A stretch of 64,000 nt of DNA. Origin: Xanthomonas sacchari (GTDB lineage Bacteria; Pseudomonadota; Gammaproteobacteria; Xanthomonadales; Xanthomonadaceae). Shown in pieces: positions 32,287 to 41,377 of this stretch (positions are counted from its first letter, which is position 1; each line of letters begins with the position of its first letter). The stretch spans positions 623,001-687,000 of the forward strand of contig NZ_CP100647.1 in assembly GCF_024266585.1 (NCBI RefSeq). Direction: 5' to 3'. The position numbers and the translations under genes are program-made. The notes under the pieces were generated by a model. The model worked only from the letters and a program-made list of their open reading frames with translations. It was not told the DNA's origin and ran no database searches.

Positions 32287-34716
32287 CTACTTGGCGTCCG
32301 GCAGCGCGTAGGCGATCACGTAGTCGCCGCGGTCCGGCGACTGCCGCGCGCCGCCGGCGGTGATCACCACGTACTGCTTGCCGTTCTTGGCCGAGAGGTA
32401 GGTCATCGGCCCGCCCTGGCTGCCCACCGGCAGCCGCGCCTTCCACAGTTCCTTGCCGGTGCCGCTGTCGTAGGCGCGCAGGTAGTAGTCCTGGGTGCCG
32501 GCGATGAACACCAGGCCGCTCTGGGTGACCAGGGTGCCGCCCAGGGTCGGCATGCCGATCGGAATCGGCAGGTGCATCTTGAAGCCGAGCGGGCCGGTGT
32601 CCTGCACCGTGCCCACCGGCACCTGCCAGGCGATGCGGCGGGTCTTCAGGTCGATCGCGCTGAGCGTGCCGAACGGCGGCGCCTGGCAGGGGATGCCCAG
32701 CGCCGACAGGAAGCGGTTCTTGTTGACCGCGTACGGCGTGCCCTTCAGCGGCACCGCGCCCATGCCGGTGTTGACCGCCTCGCCGCCGCTGGAGGCGGCC
32801 GCCTTCTCGGCCTTCTGCGGGATCATCTGCACCCACAGGCCCAGGCGCATGTCGTTGGCGAACACCACGTCGTGCACCGGGTCGACCGACAGGCCGCCCC
32901 AGTTCATGCCGCCCAGCGAGCCGGGGAAACTCAGCGACACGTCGGTGCCGGGCGCGGTGTACAGGCCTTCGTAGCGCATCTTCTTGAAGGCGATGCGGCA
33001 CAGCATCTGGTCCAGCAGGGTGGCGCCCCACATGTCCGCTTCGCGCAGGTGCTTGGTGCCGATCTGCGGCATGCCCACCGACAGCGGTTGGGTCAGCGCA
33101 TACGGTTCGTGCGGGATGTCGGCGGCCTTGACCGGCACCTCGCGGACGTCGGTCAGCGGCCTGCCGGTGGCGCGGTCGAGCACGTACAGCTGGCCGGCCT
33201 TGGTGCCGATGATCAGCGCCGGCACGCGGCGGCCGTCGGCCATCGGGAAGTCGATCAGGCTCGGCTGCATCGGCAGGTCGAAGTCCCACAGGTCGTTGTG
33301 CACGGTCTGGTAGACCCACTTGACCTTGCCGGTGCTGGCGTCCAGCGCGGTGATCGAAGCGCCGAAGCGGTGGTCCAGCGCGGTGCGCTCGGCGCCGTAC
33401 AGGTCGGTGGACGGGCTGCCCATCGGCAGGAACACGGTGTTGGAGGCGGCGTCGTAGGACATCGGCGCCCACACGTTGGGGGTGCTGCGCACATAGGTCT
33501 TGCCCGGCGCCGGCGGCTGCGTGTCCTGCGGGTTGCCGGGATCGAACGCCCAGCGCTGCGCGCCGGTGATCACGTCGAAGCCGCGGATCACGCCGCCGGG
33601 CATGTCGGCTTGCACGTTATCGGCGACGCGGCCGCCGACCACCACCGTGGTCCCGGCCACGGTCGGCGCCGAGGTCAACTGGTAGAACGGATCCGGCGCG
33701 GCGCCGAGGCCGGCTTTCAGGTCGACCTGGCCGTTCTGGCCGAAGCCGGTGCAGAACGCGCCGGTGTCCGCGTCCAGCGCGATCAGCCGCGCGTCGATGG
33801 TGTTGGTCAGCACGCGCCGCCGGCAGTTCGCGCCGGCCGGCAGCACCGCCGCCGCCACCGGCGACGCGTTGGCGGCGCTGGGCTGGGCCAGCGCCGCGTC
33901 GGCATCGAAGTAGGCCAGGCCGCGGCAGCGCTGCCAGACCGAGGACTGCGCATTGATCTCGCGCTTCCACAGTTGCCGGCCGCTGCTGGCGTCCAGCGCA
34001 ATGACGTTGTTGTGCGGGGTGCACACGAACAGTGTCTCGCCGATCTGCAGCGGGGTGGTCTGGTCCTCGGCGCCGTTGCCGTCGCTGACGGCGATGTCGC
34101 CGGTGCGGTAGGTCCAGGCCACCTGCAACTGGTCGACGTTGCCGCGGCCGATCTGGTCCAGCGCGGCGAAACGGCTGCCGCCGGCGGTGTTGCCGTAGTG
34201 GCTCCAGTCGCGTTGCGCCTGCGCCGGGGTCACCGGCACCGGCGCCGGTCCGGGGCCGCTGGCGACCACCGGCGGATGCGGCACGAACATGCCGGCCAGG
34301 CCGCCGGCGCAGGCCAGCGCCAGCACCGCCGCCAGCGCATAGGCGCCGCGGCCCCCGGGCAGGCCGCGGGCGCGGCGCAGGGTCGGGTAGGCGAGGGCGA
34401 CCAGCAGCGCCAGCACCGCCGGCATCATCAGCCGCGACACCAGCGGCCAGAACGCCAGGCCGGCGTCCCAGTACGCCCAGGCCACGCTCAGTACGAAGGC
34501 CAGCGCGTACAGCCAGGCGCCGGCCGGGCGCCGCCGCAGCACCAGCAGCGCCGCGGCCACGCAGGCCGCGCCCATCGCCAGGAAGTAGACGCTGCCGCCG
34601 AGCGTGGCCAGGCGGATGCCGCCGACCAGCAGCGCCAGCCCGATCAGCGCCAGCAGCAGGCCGACGCTCCACAGCACGATCCGGCCGCCGGCCGACACAT
34701 CCGATTGGGTTTGCAC
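32287..34716 (-). CDS. quiA: membrane PQQ-dependent quinate/shikimate dehydrogenase
   Basis: An 809-residue protein from GTG 34716 (AGAGGA upstream); longer in-frame starts exist but add non-membrane sequence. The first 140 residues have five membrane helices (IVLWSVGLLLALIGLALLVG and following), as in the glucose/quinate/shikimate dehydrogenase family. The PQQ beta-propeller has DWSHYGNTAGGSRFAALDQI, TPHNNVIALDASSGRQLWKR, WVYQTVHNDLWDFDLPMQPS and MNWGGLSVDPVHDVVFANDM. It oxidises quinate to dehydroquinate on the periplasmic side and feeds ubiquinone. Glucose as substrate cannot be excluded from sequence, but the neighbouring genes point to quinate. Confidence 0.85.
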   Translation of the reverse strand: MQTQSDVSAGGRIVLWSVGLLLALIGLALLVGGIRLATLGGSVYFLAMGAACVAAALLVLRRRPAGAWLYALAFVLSVAWAYWDAGLAFWPLVSRLMMPAVLALLVALAYPTLRRARGLPGGRGAYALAAVLALACAGGLAGMFVPHPPVVASGPGPAPVPVTPAQAQRDWSHYGNTAGGSRFAALDQIGRGNVDQLQVAWTYRTGDIAVSDGNGAEDQTTPLQIGETLFVCTPHNNVIALDASSGRQLWKREINAQSSVWQRCRGLAYFDADAALAQPSAANASPVAAAVLPAGANCRRRVLTNTIDARLIALDADTGAFCTGFGQNGQVDLKAGLGAAPDPFYQLTSAPTVAGTTVVVGGRVADNVQADMPGGVIRGFDVITGAQRWAFDPGNPQDTQPPAPGKTYVRSTPNVWAPMSYDAASNTVFLPMGSPSTDLYGAERTALDHRFGASITALDASTGKVKWVYQTVHNDLWDFDLPMQPSLIDFPMADGRRVPALIIGTKAGQLYVLDRATGRPLTDVREVPVKAADIPHEPYALTQPLSVGMPQIGTKHLREADMWGATLLDQMLCRIAFKKMRYEGLYTAPGTDVSLSFPGSLGGMNWGGLSVDPVHDVVFANDMRLGLWVQMIPQKAEKAAASSGGEAVNTGMGAVPLKGTPYAVNKNRFLSALGIPCQAPPFGTLSAIDLKTRRIAWQVPVGTVQDTGPLGFKMHLPIPIGMPTLGGTLVTQSGLVFIAGTQDYYLRAYDSGTGKELWKARLPVGSQGGPMTYLSAKNGKQYVVITAGGARQSPDRGDYVIAYALPDAK

Positions 34717-34830
34717 GTTTTCGATCCTCTGCAGGGTAGGCGCGCGGCGCCCGCGGCCGGCCACGACGGCGGCGAGGACGGGGTGTGCGCACGATGGCAT
34801 GCCGCGGCCCGGAAGCACGTCGACAACGTG

Positions 34831-34863
34831 GGCGATTATCGCATTTGTGTTCGGTAATAGAAC
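34831..34863 (-). promoter_or_regulatory. PcaR/PcaU-like boxes before quiA
   Basis: GGCGATTATCGCA at 34831-34843 resembles the reverse complement of the PcaR-type box, and GTTCGGTAATAGAAC at 34849-34863 matches GTTCGATAATCGCAC at 12 of 15 positions. They lie about 115-150 bp upstream of quiA, in the gap shared with the divergent RND efflux operon. The gap (34717-35012) has no gene. Confidence 0.45.
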
Positions 34864-35012
34864 GAATGCCGCGGTTCGCCGGCGCGACGCTGCGTGCCGC
34901 TTCCGACGTTTCTCCGACCTTGGTGAAGGCCGTACAACGCACCGTTACAGGGATGGTGCGATGCGACACATCCGTAGAGTAGCGTTGCGCGTTTCTTCCC
35001 AGCCGCACTCCC

Positions 35013-36203
35013 ATGTCCGACCTCCTGATGGCGCCTCGTCGTCCCGTTCGCTGTGCCCTGTTGCTGGCCATTGCCGTGGCCGGAGGCTGCTCCGGCGACA
35101 AGCCGGCGGCCGCGCCGCCGCCGCGGGTGGGGGTGCTGACCCTGGGGGCGCATACCCTGCCGGTGGAGCGCACCCTGGCCGGCCGCACCGTGGCCTACGA
35201 GACCGCCGACGTGCGCCCTCAGGTCGGCGGGCTGCTGCGCCAGCGCCTGTTCCAGGAGGGGCAGGAGGTCAAGGCCGGGCAGCCGCTGTACCTGATCGAT
35301 CCGGCGCCGTACCAGGCCGCCTACGACATCGCCCGCGGCAACCTGGTGCAGGCCGAGGCGGCGCTGGCCAGCGCGCGGCCCAAGGCCGAGCGCACCCGCA
35401 CCCTCACCGACATGGACGCGGCCAGCAAGCAGGACGCCGACGACGCCCTGTCCGCCCTGCGCCAGGACGAGGCCGCGGTGGTCGCGGCCAAGGCGGCGCT
35501 GCAGGCGGCGCGGATCAACCTCGACTACACCCGCATCACCGCGCCGATCTCCGGCACCATCGGCACCTCCGCCTACACCGTCGGCGCGCTGCTCACCGCC
35601 GCGCAGGACGCGGCGCTGACCACCATCCAGCGGCTGGACCCGATCTACCTGGACGTCACCCAGTCCAGCACGCAGATGCTGGCGCTGCGCCGCCAGCTCG
35701 ATGCCGGGCAGATCCACGCCATCGACGGCAAGGCGCAGGTCAAGGTGCGATTGGAGGACGGCAGCACCTATCCGCACGCCGGCACCCTCGAGTTCGTCGG
35801 CACCCAGGTCAACGCCGGCACCGGCAACGTCACCCTGCGCGCGGTGGTGCCCAATCCCGAGCACCTGCTGCTGCCGGGCATGTACCTGCGCGCGGTGCTG
35901 CCGATGGCCACCGACCAGGGCGCGGTGCTGGTGCCGCAGCAGGCGGTGACCCGCGACAGCAAGGGCGAGCCGCTGGTCAAGCTGCTCGACGCGCAGAACA
36001 AGGTGGTGGAGCGCCACATCCGCACCGGCGAGGCGATCGGCCACGACTGGGTGGTGGAGTCCGGGCTCAAGCCGGGCGAGCGCCTGATCGTGGTCAACGG
36101 CAGCCGCGCCGAACTCGGCAAGCCGGCGCAGCCGTATCCGGTCACCGCCGCCCAACTCGATGCCGCGCCGGCGCTGCCGGGCGACGACGCCCAGGCCGAC
36201 TGA
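35013..36203 (+). CDS. RND efflux periplasmic adaptor (AcrA/MexA type), lipoprotein
   Basis: A 396-residue protein with lipobox AVAGGC (Cys25). The mature chain has the barrel-sandwich start (RTLAGRTVAYETADVRPQVG), a helical hairpin with QDADDALSALRQDEAAVVAA, then NLDYTRITAPISGTIGTSAY, and the beta-barrel and membrane-proximal domains. It joins the RND pump to the outer-membrane channel. It is the first gene of a three-gene operon diverging from quiA; no regulator gene is adjacent. Confidence 0.92.
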   Translation: MSDLLMAPRRPVRCALLLAIAVAGGCSGDKPAAAPPPRVGVLTLGAHTLPVERTLAGRTVAYETADVRPQVGGLLRQRLFQEGQEVKAGQPLYLIDPAPYQAAYDIARGNLVQAEAALASARPKAERTRTLTDMDAASKQDADDALSALRQDEAAVVAAKAALQAARINLDYTRITAPISGTIGTSAYTVGALLTAAQDAALTTIQRLDPIYLDVTQSSTQMLALRRQLDAGQIHAIDGKAQVKVRLEDGSTYPHAGTLEFVGTQVNAGTGNVTLRAVVPNPEHLLLPGMYLRAVLPMATDQGAVLVPQQAVTRDSKGEPLVKLLDAQNKVVERHIRTGEAIGHDWVVESGLKPGERLIVVNGSRAELGKPAQPYPVTAAQLDAAPALPGDDAQAD

Positions 36204-36213
36204 GGACTCCCGC

Positions 36214-39200
36214 ATGTCGCGCTTCTTCGTCAACCACCCGGTGGTGGCCTGGGTCATGGCCATCGTCATCGTCCTGATCGGCATGCTGGCCATCCATGGG
36301 CTGCCGGTCGAACGCTATCCGCACATGGCGCCGCCCACCATCACCGTGCGCGCCACCTACACCGGCGCCTCGGCGCAGACGGTGGAAAACACCGTCACCC
36401 AGCTGATCGAGCAGTCGCAGCAGAGCCTGGACCACCTGCTGTACATGACCTCCACCAGCGCCTCGGACGGCACCGCGCAGGTCAACCTGGTGTTCGAGAC
36501 CGGCACCAACGCCGACACCGCGCAGGTGCAGGTGCAGAACCAGTTGCAGTCGGTGATGTCGGTGTTGCCGCAGGCGGTGCAGCAGAACGGCCTGGTCATC
36601 ACCAAGTCCAGCGGCTCGCTGTTCGAGGTGGTGGCGTTCACCTCCGACGACGGCAGCATGGACAACTTCGATGTCGCCAACTACATGGAATCGAACATCG
36701 ACGACCAGATCAGCCGCGTCAGCGGCGTCGGCAACATCCAGCCGCTGGGCTCGGAATACGCCATGCGCATCTGGCTGGACCCGGAGAAGCTGCGCAAGTA
36801 CGCGCTGATGCCGTCCGATGTGGAGAACGCGCTGCAGTCGCAGAACACCGACGTGTCCGCCGGCGAGATCGGCGGCCAGCCGGCGCTGCGCGGGCAGCGC
36901 CTGGACGCCACCGTGACCACCCGCAGCCGCCTGCAGACCCCGGCCCAGTTCGGCGCCATCGTGCTCAAGAGCGATGCCAGCGGCGCGGCCGTGCGCCTGT
37001 CGGATGTGGCCACCATCGGTCTGGGCCCGGAGACCTACGACAGCATCACCCGCTTCAACGGCAAGCCCTCGGCCTCGCTGGGCATCGAGCTCAACTCCGA
37101 CGCCAACGCGGTGGAGACCTCCGAGGCGATCGAGAAGCGCCTGCAGGAACTCAAGCAGTACTGGCCGCACGGCTACAACTACCACATCGCCTTCAGCACC
37201 ACGCCGTTCGTCACCACCTCGATCAAGGAGGTGGTGATCACCCTGATCGAGGCGGTGCTGCTGGTGGTGGCGGTGATGTACCTGTTCCTGCAGAACTGGC
37301 GCGCCACGCTGATCCCGACCATCGCCGTGCCGGTGGTGCTGATGGGCACCTTCGGCGTGCTCGCCGCGTTCGGCTATTCGATCAACACCCTGACCATGTT
37401 CGCGATGGTGCTGGCGATCGGCCTGCTGGTCGACGACGCCATCGTGGTGGTGGAGAACGTGGAGCGGGTCATGGGCCAGGAAGGCCTGCCGCCGAAGGAA
37501 GCCACGCTGCGCTCGATGCAGCAGATCGGCGGCGCCCTGGTCGGCATCGTGCTGGTGCTGACCGCGGTGTTCGTGCCGATGGCGTTCTTCAACGGCGTCA
37601 CCGGCGTGATCTACCGGCAGTTCTCGATCACCATCGCCGCCTCGATGATCCTGTCGGTGCTGGTGGCGATGACCCTGACCCCGGCGCTGTGCGTGACCAT
37701 CCTCAAGCCGCTGCACCAGGGCGAGGCGCCGATCGGCTCGCACGGCCGCCTGGGCTGGTTCTTCGTCTGGTTCAACACCCGCTTCCGGCACCTGTCCGAG
37801 CGCTACCGCGCGCTGGTCGAGCGGGTGCTGGGGCGGCGCGCGCTGGGCCTGATCGCCTACGCGCTGCTGCTCGCGGTCACCGGGCTGTTGCTGTGGCGCC
37901 TGCCCGGTGCGTTCCTGCCCGACGAGGACGAGGGCATGCTCAACGTGCTGGTCAAGCTGCCGGCCGGCTCCACCCTGGAGCAGACCCTGGCGGTGACCGA
38001 CCGGCTGACCAAGGCCGCGCTGAAGGACCCGGGCGTGCGCTCGGTGCTGTCCTCGGCCGGCTTCAGTGTCACCGGCGCCGGCCAGAACGTCGGCATGGCC
38101 TTCATCCGCCTGAAGGACTGGGACGACCGCGACGACGACGCGGCGACCATCGCCGATCATCTGAACAAGGCGCTGGCCGACGTGCCGGATGCGGAACTGT
38201 TCGTGACCTCGCCGCCGGCGATCACCGGCCTGGGCGACGCCTCCGGCTTCACCTTCGAGCTGATGGACTACGAAGGCGCCGGCCATGCCGCCCTGGTCGC
38301 CGCGCGCGACAAGCTGCTGCGCCTGGCCCAGCACGATCCCAAGCTGATGAACGTGCGCTACGCCAGCCTGGAGGACGCGCCGGTGTATGCGGTGAAGATC
38401 GACGACGCCAAGGCGCAGGCGCTGGGCGTGGACCCGGGCGACATCAACGCCACGCTCAACAGCGCGCTCGGCGGCGACTTCGTCAACAACTTCATCTACA
38501 AGGGCCGCATCAAGAAGGTCTTCGTCCAGGGCGATGCGCAGGCGCGCATGGCGCCGCAGGATCTGGACCGCTGGACGGTGCGCAACAGCGGCGGCGACAT
38601 GGTGCCGATGTCGTCCTTCACCCGCTCGCACTGGACCAGCGCGCCGGCCGCGCTGGAACGCTACAACGGCGTGTCGGCGATGGAACTGACCGGCCAGGCG
38701 GTGCCCGGGGTCAGCTCCGGCGCGGCGATGGACGAGATGGCCGAACTGAGCAAGCAGCTGCCGCACGGCTTCGGCTACGCGTGGTCGGACATGGCCTACC
38801 AGGAGAAGCTGTCGGCCAACCAGGCACCGGCGCTGTACGCGATCTCGCTGCTGTTCGTGTTCCTGTGCCTGGTGGCGCTGTACGAGAGCTGGTCGATCCC
38901 GTTCGCGGTGATGCTGGCGGTGCCGGTGGGCGTGTTCGGCGCGGTGCTGCTGATGACCCTGCGTGGTCTGGAGAACGACGTGTACTTCCAGGTGGGCCTG
39001 CTGACCACGGTGGGCCTGGCGGCGAAGAACGGCATCCTCATCGTCGAGTTCGCGCGCGACCTCGAACACCGCGGCGAAAGCCTGCTGGCCGCCACCCTGC
39101 ACGCGGTGCAGATGCGCCTGCGGCCGATCCTGATGACCTCGCTGGCGTTCCTGCTCGGCGTGCTGCCGCTGGTGTTCAGCAAGGGCGCCGGCTCGGCCGC

Positions 39201-39342
39201 GCGGCACTCGCTGGGCACCGGCGTCACCGGCGGCACCCTGGCCTCGATCACCCTGGGCCTGTTCTTCGTGCCGCTGTTCTACGTGATCGTGCGGCGGCTG
39301 TTCCCCGGCCGCCCGGCCGCCACCGAGGAGGTGCAGGCATGA
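36214..39342 (+). CDS. RND family multidrug efflux permease (AcrB/MexB type)
   Basis: A 1042-residue inner-membrane pump starting MSRFFVNHPVVAWVMAIVIV (usual HAE1 length about 1030-1050). The proton-relay Asp pair is in AIGLLVDDAIVVVENVERVM (TM4) and the TM10 Lys in TTVGLAAKNGILIVEFARDL. The signature DxxxDxxM-like loop and the ALCVTILKPL segment are present. It exports hydrophobic or amphipathic compounds; the substrate is not readable. It lies 10 bp after the adaptor gene. Confidence 0.95.
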   Translation: MSRFFVNHPVVAWVMAIVIVLIGMLAIHGLPVERYPHMAPPTITVRATYTGASAQTVENTVTQLIEQSQQSLDHLLYMTSTSASDGTAQVNLVFETGTNADTAQVQVQNQLQSVMSVLPQAVQQNGLVITKSSGSLFEVVAFTSDDGSMDNFDVANYMESNIDDQISRVSGVGNIQPLGSEYAMRIWLDPEKLRKYALMPSDVENALQSQNTDVSAGEIGGQPALRGQRLDATVTTRSRLQTPAQFGAIVLKSDASGAAVRLSDVATIGLGPETYDSITRFNGKPSASLGIELNSDANAVETSEAIEKRLQELKQYWPHGYNYHIAFSTTPFVTTSIKEVVITLIEAVLLVVAVMYLFLQNWRATLIPTIAVPVVLMGTFGVLAAFGYSINTLTMFAMVLAIGLLVDDAIVVVENVERVMGQEGLPPKEATLRSMQQIGGALVGIVLVLTAVFVPMAFFNGVTGVIYRQFSITIAASMILSVLVAMTLTPALCVTILKPLHQGEAPIGSHGRLGWFFVWFNTRFRHLSERYRALVERVLGRRALGLIAYALLLAVTGLLLWRLPGAFLPDEDEGMLNVLVKLPAGSTLEQTLAVTDRLTKAALKDPGVRSVLSSAGFSVTGAGQNVGMAFIRLKDWDDRDDDAATIADHLNKALADVPDAELFVTSPPAITGLGDASGFTFELMDYEGAGHAALVAARDKLLRLAQHDPKLMNVRYASLEDAPVYAVKIDDAKAQALGVDPGDINATLNSALGGDFVNNFIYKGRIKKVFVQGDAQARMAPQDLDRWTVRNSGGDMVPMSSFTRSHWTSAPAALERYNGVSAMELTGQAVPGVSSGAAMDEMAELSKQLPHGFGYAWSDMAYQEKLSANQAPALYAISLLFVFLCLVALYESWSIPFAVMLAVPVGVFGAVLLMTLRGLENDVYFQVGLLTTVGLAAKNGILIVEFARDLEHRGESLLAATLHAVQMRLRPILMTSLAFLLGVLPLVFSKGAGSAARHSLGTGVTGGTLASITLGLFFVPLFYVIVRRLFPGRPAATEEVQA

Positions 39343-40781
39343 GCGCCGTCTCGCGCATGAGCGTGGCGGCGGCCACGCTGCTCGTCCTGGCCGGCTGCAC
39401 CCTGGCGCCGACCTACCAGCGTCCGGTGGCGCCGGTGCCGGCCGACCTGGCCGCGGCCGATGCGGCGCCGGCCGCCGGCGCCGCCACCGACACCCTGGCG
39501 ATGCCGGACTGGCAGCAGGTGTTCCTGGATCCGCGGTTGCGCCAGACCATCGCGCTGGCCCTGCAGAACAACCGCGACCTGCGCGTGGCGATGCTGTCTA
39601 TCGACAAGGCGCGCGCGCAGTACCGCATCCAGCGCGCCGCGCAGCTGCCCTCGTTCGATGCCAGCGCCAGCATGAGCCGCGGCCGCAGCAGCGCCGCCAG
39701 CAATGACGATGGCGTCTCCCAGCTCTCCACCAACGACGCCGTCCAGGTCGGCCTGAGCAGCTGGCAGCTGGACCTGTTCGGGCAACTGCGCAGCCTCAAC
39801 CAGGAGGCCCTGCAGAACTGGCTGTCCAGCGCCGAGAACCAGCGCAGCGTGCGCCTGAGCCTGGTCGCCCAGGTCGCCGCGGCGTGGCTGACCGTGGGCG
39901 CGGACCAGGAACAACTGGCGCTGGCGCAGCAGACCCTGGACAGCCAGGCGCAGACCCTGCAACTGACCGAGCGCCAGCATGGCGTCGGCAGCGTGTCGGG
40001 GCTGGACCTGGCGCAGCAGCAGACCAGCGTGGCGTCGGCGCGGGTCGCCGTGGCCAGCGCCGCCACCCAGTTGGCGCAGGCGCGCGATGCGCTGCAGCTG
40101 CTGGTCGGCGCGCCGGTGGAGGCGGCACTGTTGCCGACGGCGCAGGCGCTGCAGGACAGTGTCGTGCTGGCGCCGCTGCCGGCGCACCTGTCCTCGGCGG
40201 TGTTGCTGCAGCGTCCGGACGTGCTCGCCGCCGAGCACAGCCTGCAGGCGGCCAATGCCGACATCGGCGCCGCGCGCGCGGCATTTTTCCCCTCGCTGAG
40301 CCTGACCGCGTCGACCGGCCGCAGCAGCGATGCGCTGTCGACGCTGTTCTCGGCCGGCAGCCGCACCTGGTCGTTCGTGCCCAGCATCACCGCGCCGATC
40401 TTCCACGCCGGCGCGCTGAAGGCCTCGCTGGACGCGTCCAAGCTCGGCAAGGACATCGCCGTGGCGCAGTACGAGAAGGCGATCCAGTCGGCCTTCGCCG
40501 AAGTGGCCGACGCCCTGGCCGCGCGCGACCATCTGCAGGCGCAGCTGAGCGCGCAGCAGGCCCTGGTCGACGCCAGCCAGCGCAGCTATACCCTGGCCGA
40601 CGCGCGCTATCGCGCCGGCCTGGACGGTCACTTGCCGGTGCTGGATGCGCAGCGGTCGCTGTTTGCCGCGCAGCAGGCGCTGATCGCGCTGCGCCTGCAG
40701 GACGCCAGCAACCGGGTGACCCTGTACCAGGTGCTCGGCGGCGGTGCCGACGCCCAGGCCCAGGCCGCGGCCGCGCCCTGA
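39339..40781 (+). CDS. outer-membrane efflux lipoprotein (OprM/NodT family)
   Basis: A 480-residue protein with lipobox LVLAGC, then CTLAPTYQRP, the standard start of the OprM group. Two outer-membrane-efflux repeats follow, with LALQNNRDLRVAML and the second repeat segment LLQRPDVLAAEHSLQAANAD and AARAAFFPSLSLTASTG. Its ATG overlaps the pump stop (ATGA). It completes the tripartite pump with the two genes before it. Confidence 0.93.
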   Translation: MSAVSRMSVAAATLLVLAGCTLAPTYQRPVAPVPADLAAADAAPAAGAATDTLAMPDWQQVFLDPRLRQTIALALQNNRDLRVAMLSIDKARAQYRIQRAAQLPSFDASASMSRGRSSAASNDDGVSQLSTNDAVQVGLSSWQLDLFGQLRSLNQEALQNWLSSAENQRSVRLSLVAQVAAAWLTVGADQEQLALAQQTLDSQAQTLQLTERQHGVGSVSGLDLAQQQTSVASARVAVASAATQLAQARDALQLLVGAPVEAALLPTAQALQDSVVLAPLPAHLSSAVLLQRPDVLAAEHSLQAANADIGAARAAFFPSLSLTASTGRSSDALSTLFSAGSRTWSFVPSITAPIFHAGALKASLDASKLGKDIAVAQYEKAIQSAFAEVADALAARDHLQAQLSAQQALVDASQRSYTLADARYRAGLDGHLPVLDAQRSLFAAQQALIALRLQDASNRVTLYQVLGGGADAQAQAAAAP

Positions 40782-40871
40782 GCTGGAACCGAGGCAGGCC
40801 TGAGGCGAGCTTGAGGCCTGCTTGAGGCAGACCTGAGCGAGCAGGAGCGTCGCCACGCGCGACGCTCTCCC

Positions 40872-40895
40872 GTGGGAGGGACTTCAGTCCCGACG
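40872..40895 (+). repeat. REP element, GTGG-head type
   Basis: A unit of the GTGGGAGGGACTTCAGTCCC family followed by GACG, identical to the copies at 8895, 41059, 52452 and 52654 over the whole unit except at the ends. Confidence 0.8.
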
Positions 40896-41058
40896 CATGG
40901 CAGTTGGACGCTGTCCAACGGTCGACCAAGGCGAGGCCCTGTGCGACATCCCCGTGGTACCCGACACGGCCAGCCGCCGCGCCGCTGTTTTCATGCCCGG
41001 ACCCGGCTGTCCGCAACGGCATGCGACGCCAGGTGACCCGGCGCAGGAGGCATCCCTT

Positions 41059-41082
41059 GTGGGAGGGACTTCAGTCCCGACG
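41059..41082 (+). repeat. REP element, GTGG-head type
   Basis: A second unit of the same family and orientation, 164 bp after the previous one. The pair is a direct rather than an inverted arrangement. Confidence 0.8.
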
Positions 41083-41377
41083 CGACGGCACTCGGACGGC
41101 TCTCCAACCACCGACCCCGGCGACGCCTCGTGCGCGCCCCCGCGGCACACGCCACGACCAGCCTCACGCCGCCATCTTCATAGCTGAACGTAGCGGTATG
41201 CTTCGGCGGGCGTCGTAGACAAATACCGGACGCTTGCGCGCCGCATCTCCTTCATCGCACTGGCCGCAGGCACGCCCCGGGCGCCTCTTCAGCGCCTTGG
41301 CGACACCCTCGACACCGCCCCAGCGCGCCGGGCAGCGCGCCAGGCTTGGGCCATAATCGCGGCGACTCACTCTAGGT

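Larger units (their letters stand above)
40782..41377. other. 596-bp intergenic region with REP units, no gene
   Basis: No credible coding frame. Directly after the OprM gene is a degenerate tandem stretch of TTGAGGC/CTGAGGC units (40799-40836). Two GTGG-type REP units follow (40872-40895 and 41059-41082) in the same orientation, separated by 163 bp of non-coding sequence. Nothing recognisable is seen from 41083 to the RIO kinase start. Confidence 0.5.

Noticed and set aside
36142-39207. Minus-strand open frame of about 1020 codons across the RND pump gene
   Set aside because: Antisense shadow; the composition is His/Arg/Gln-rich without domains, and the pump is unambiguous.
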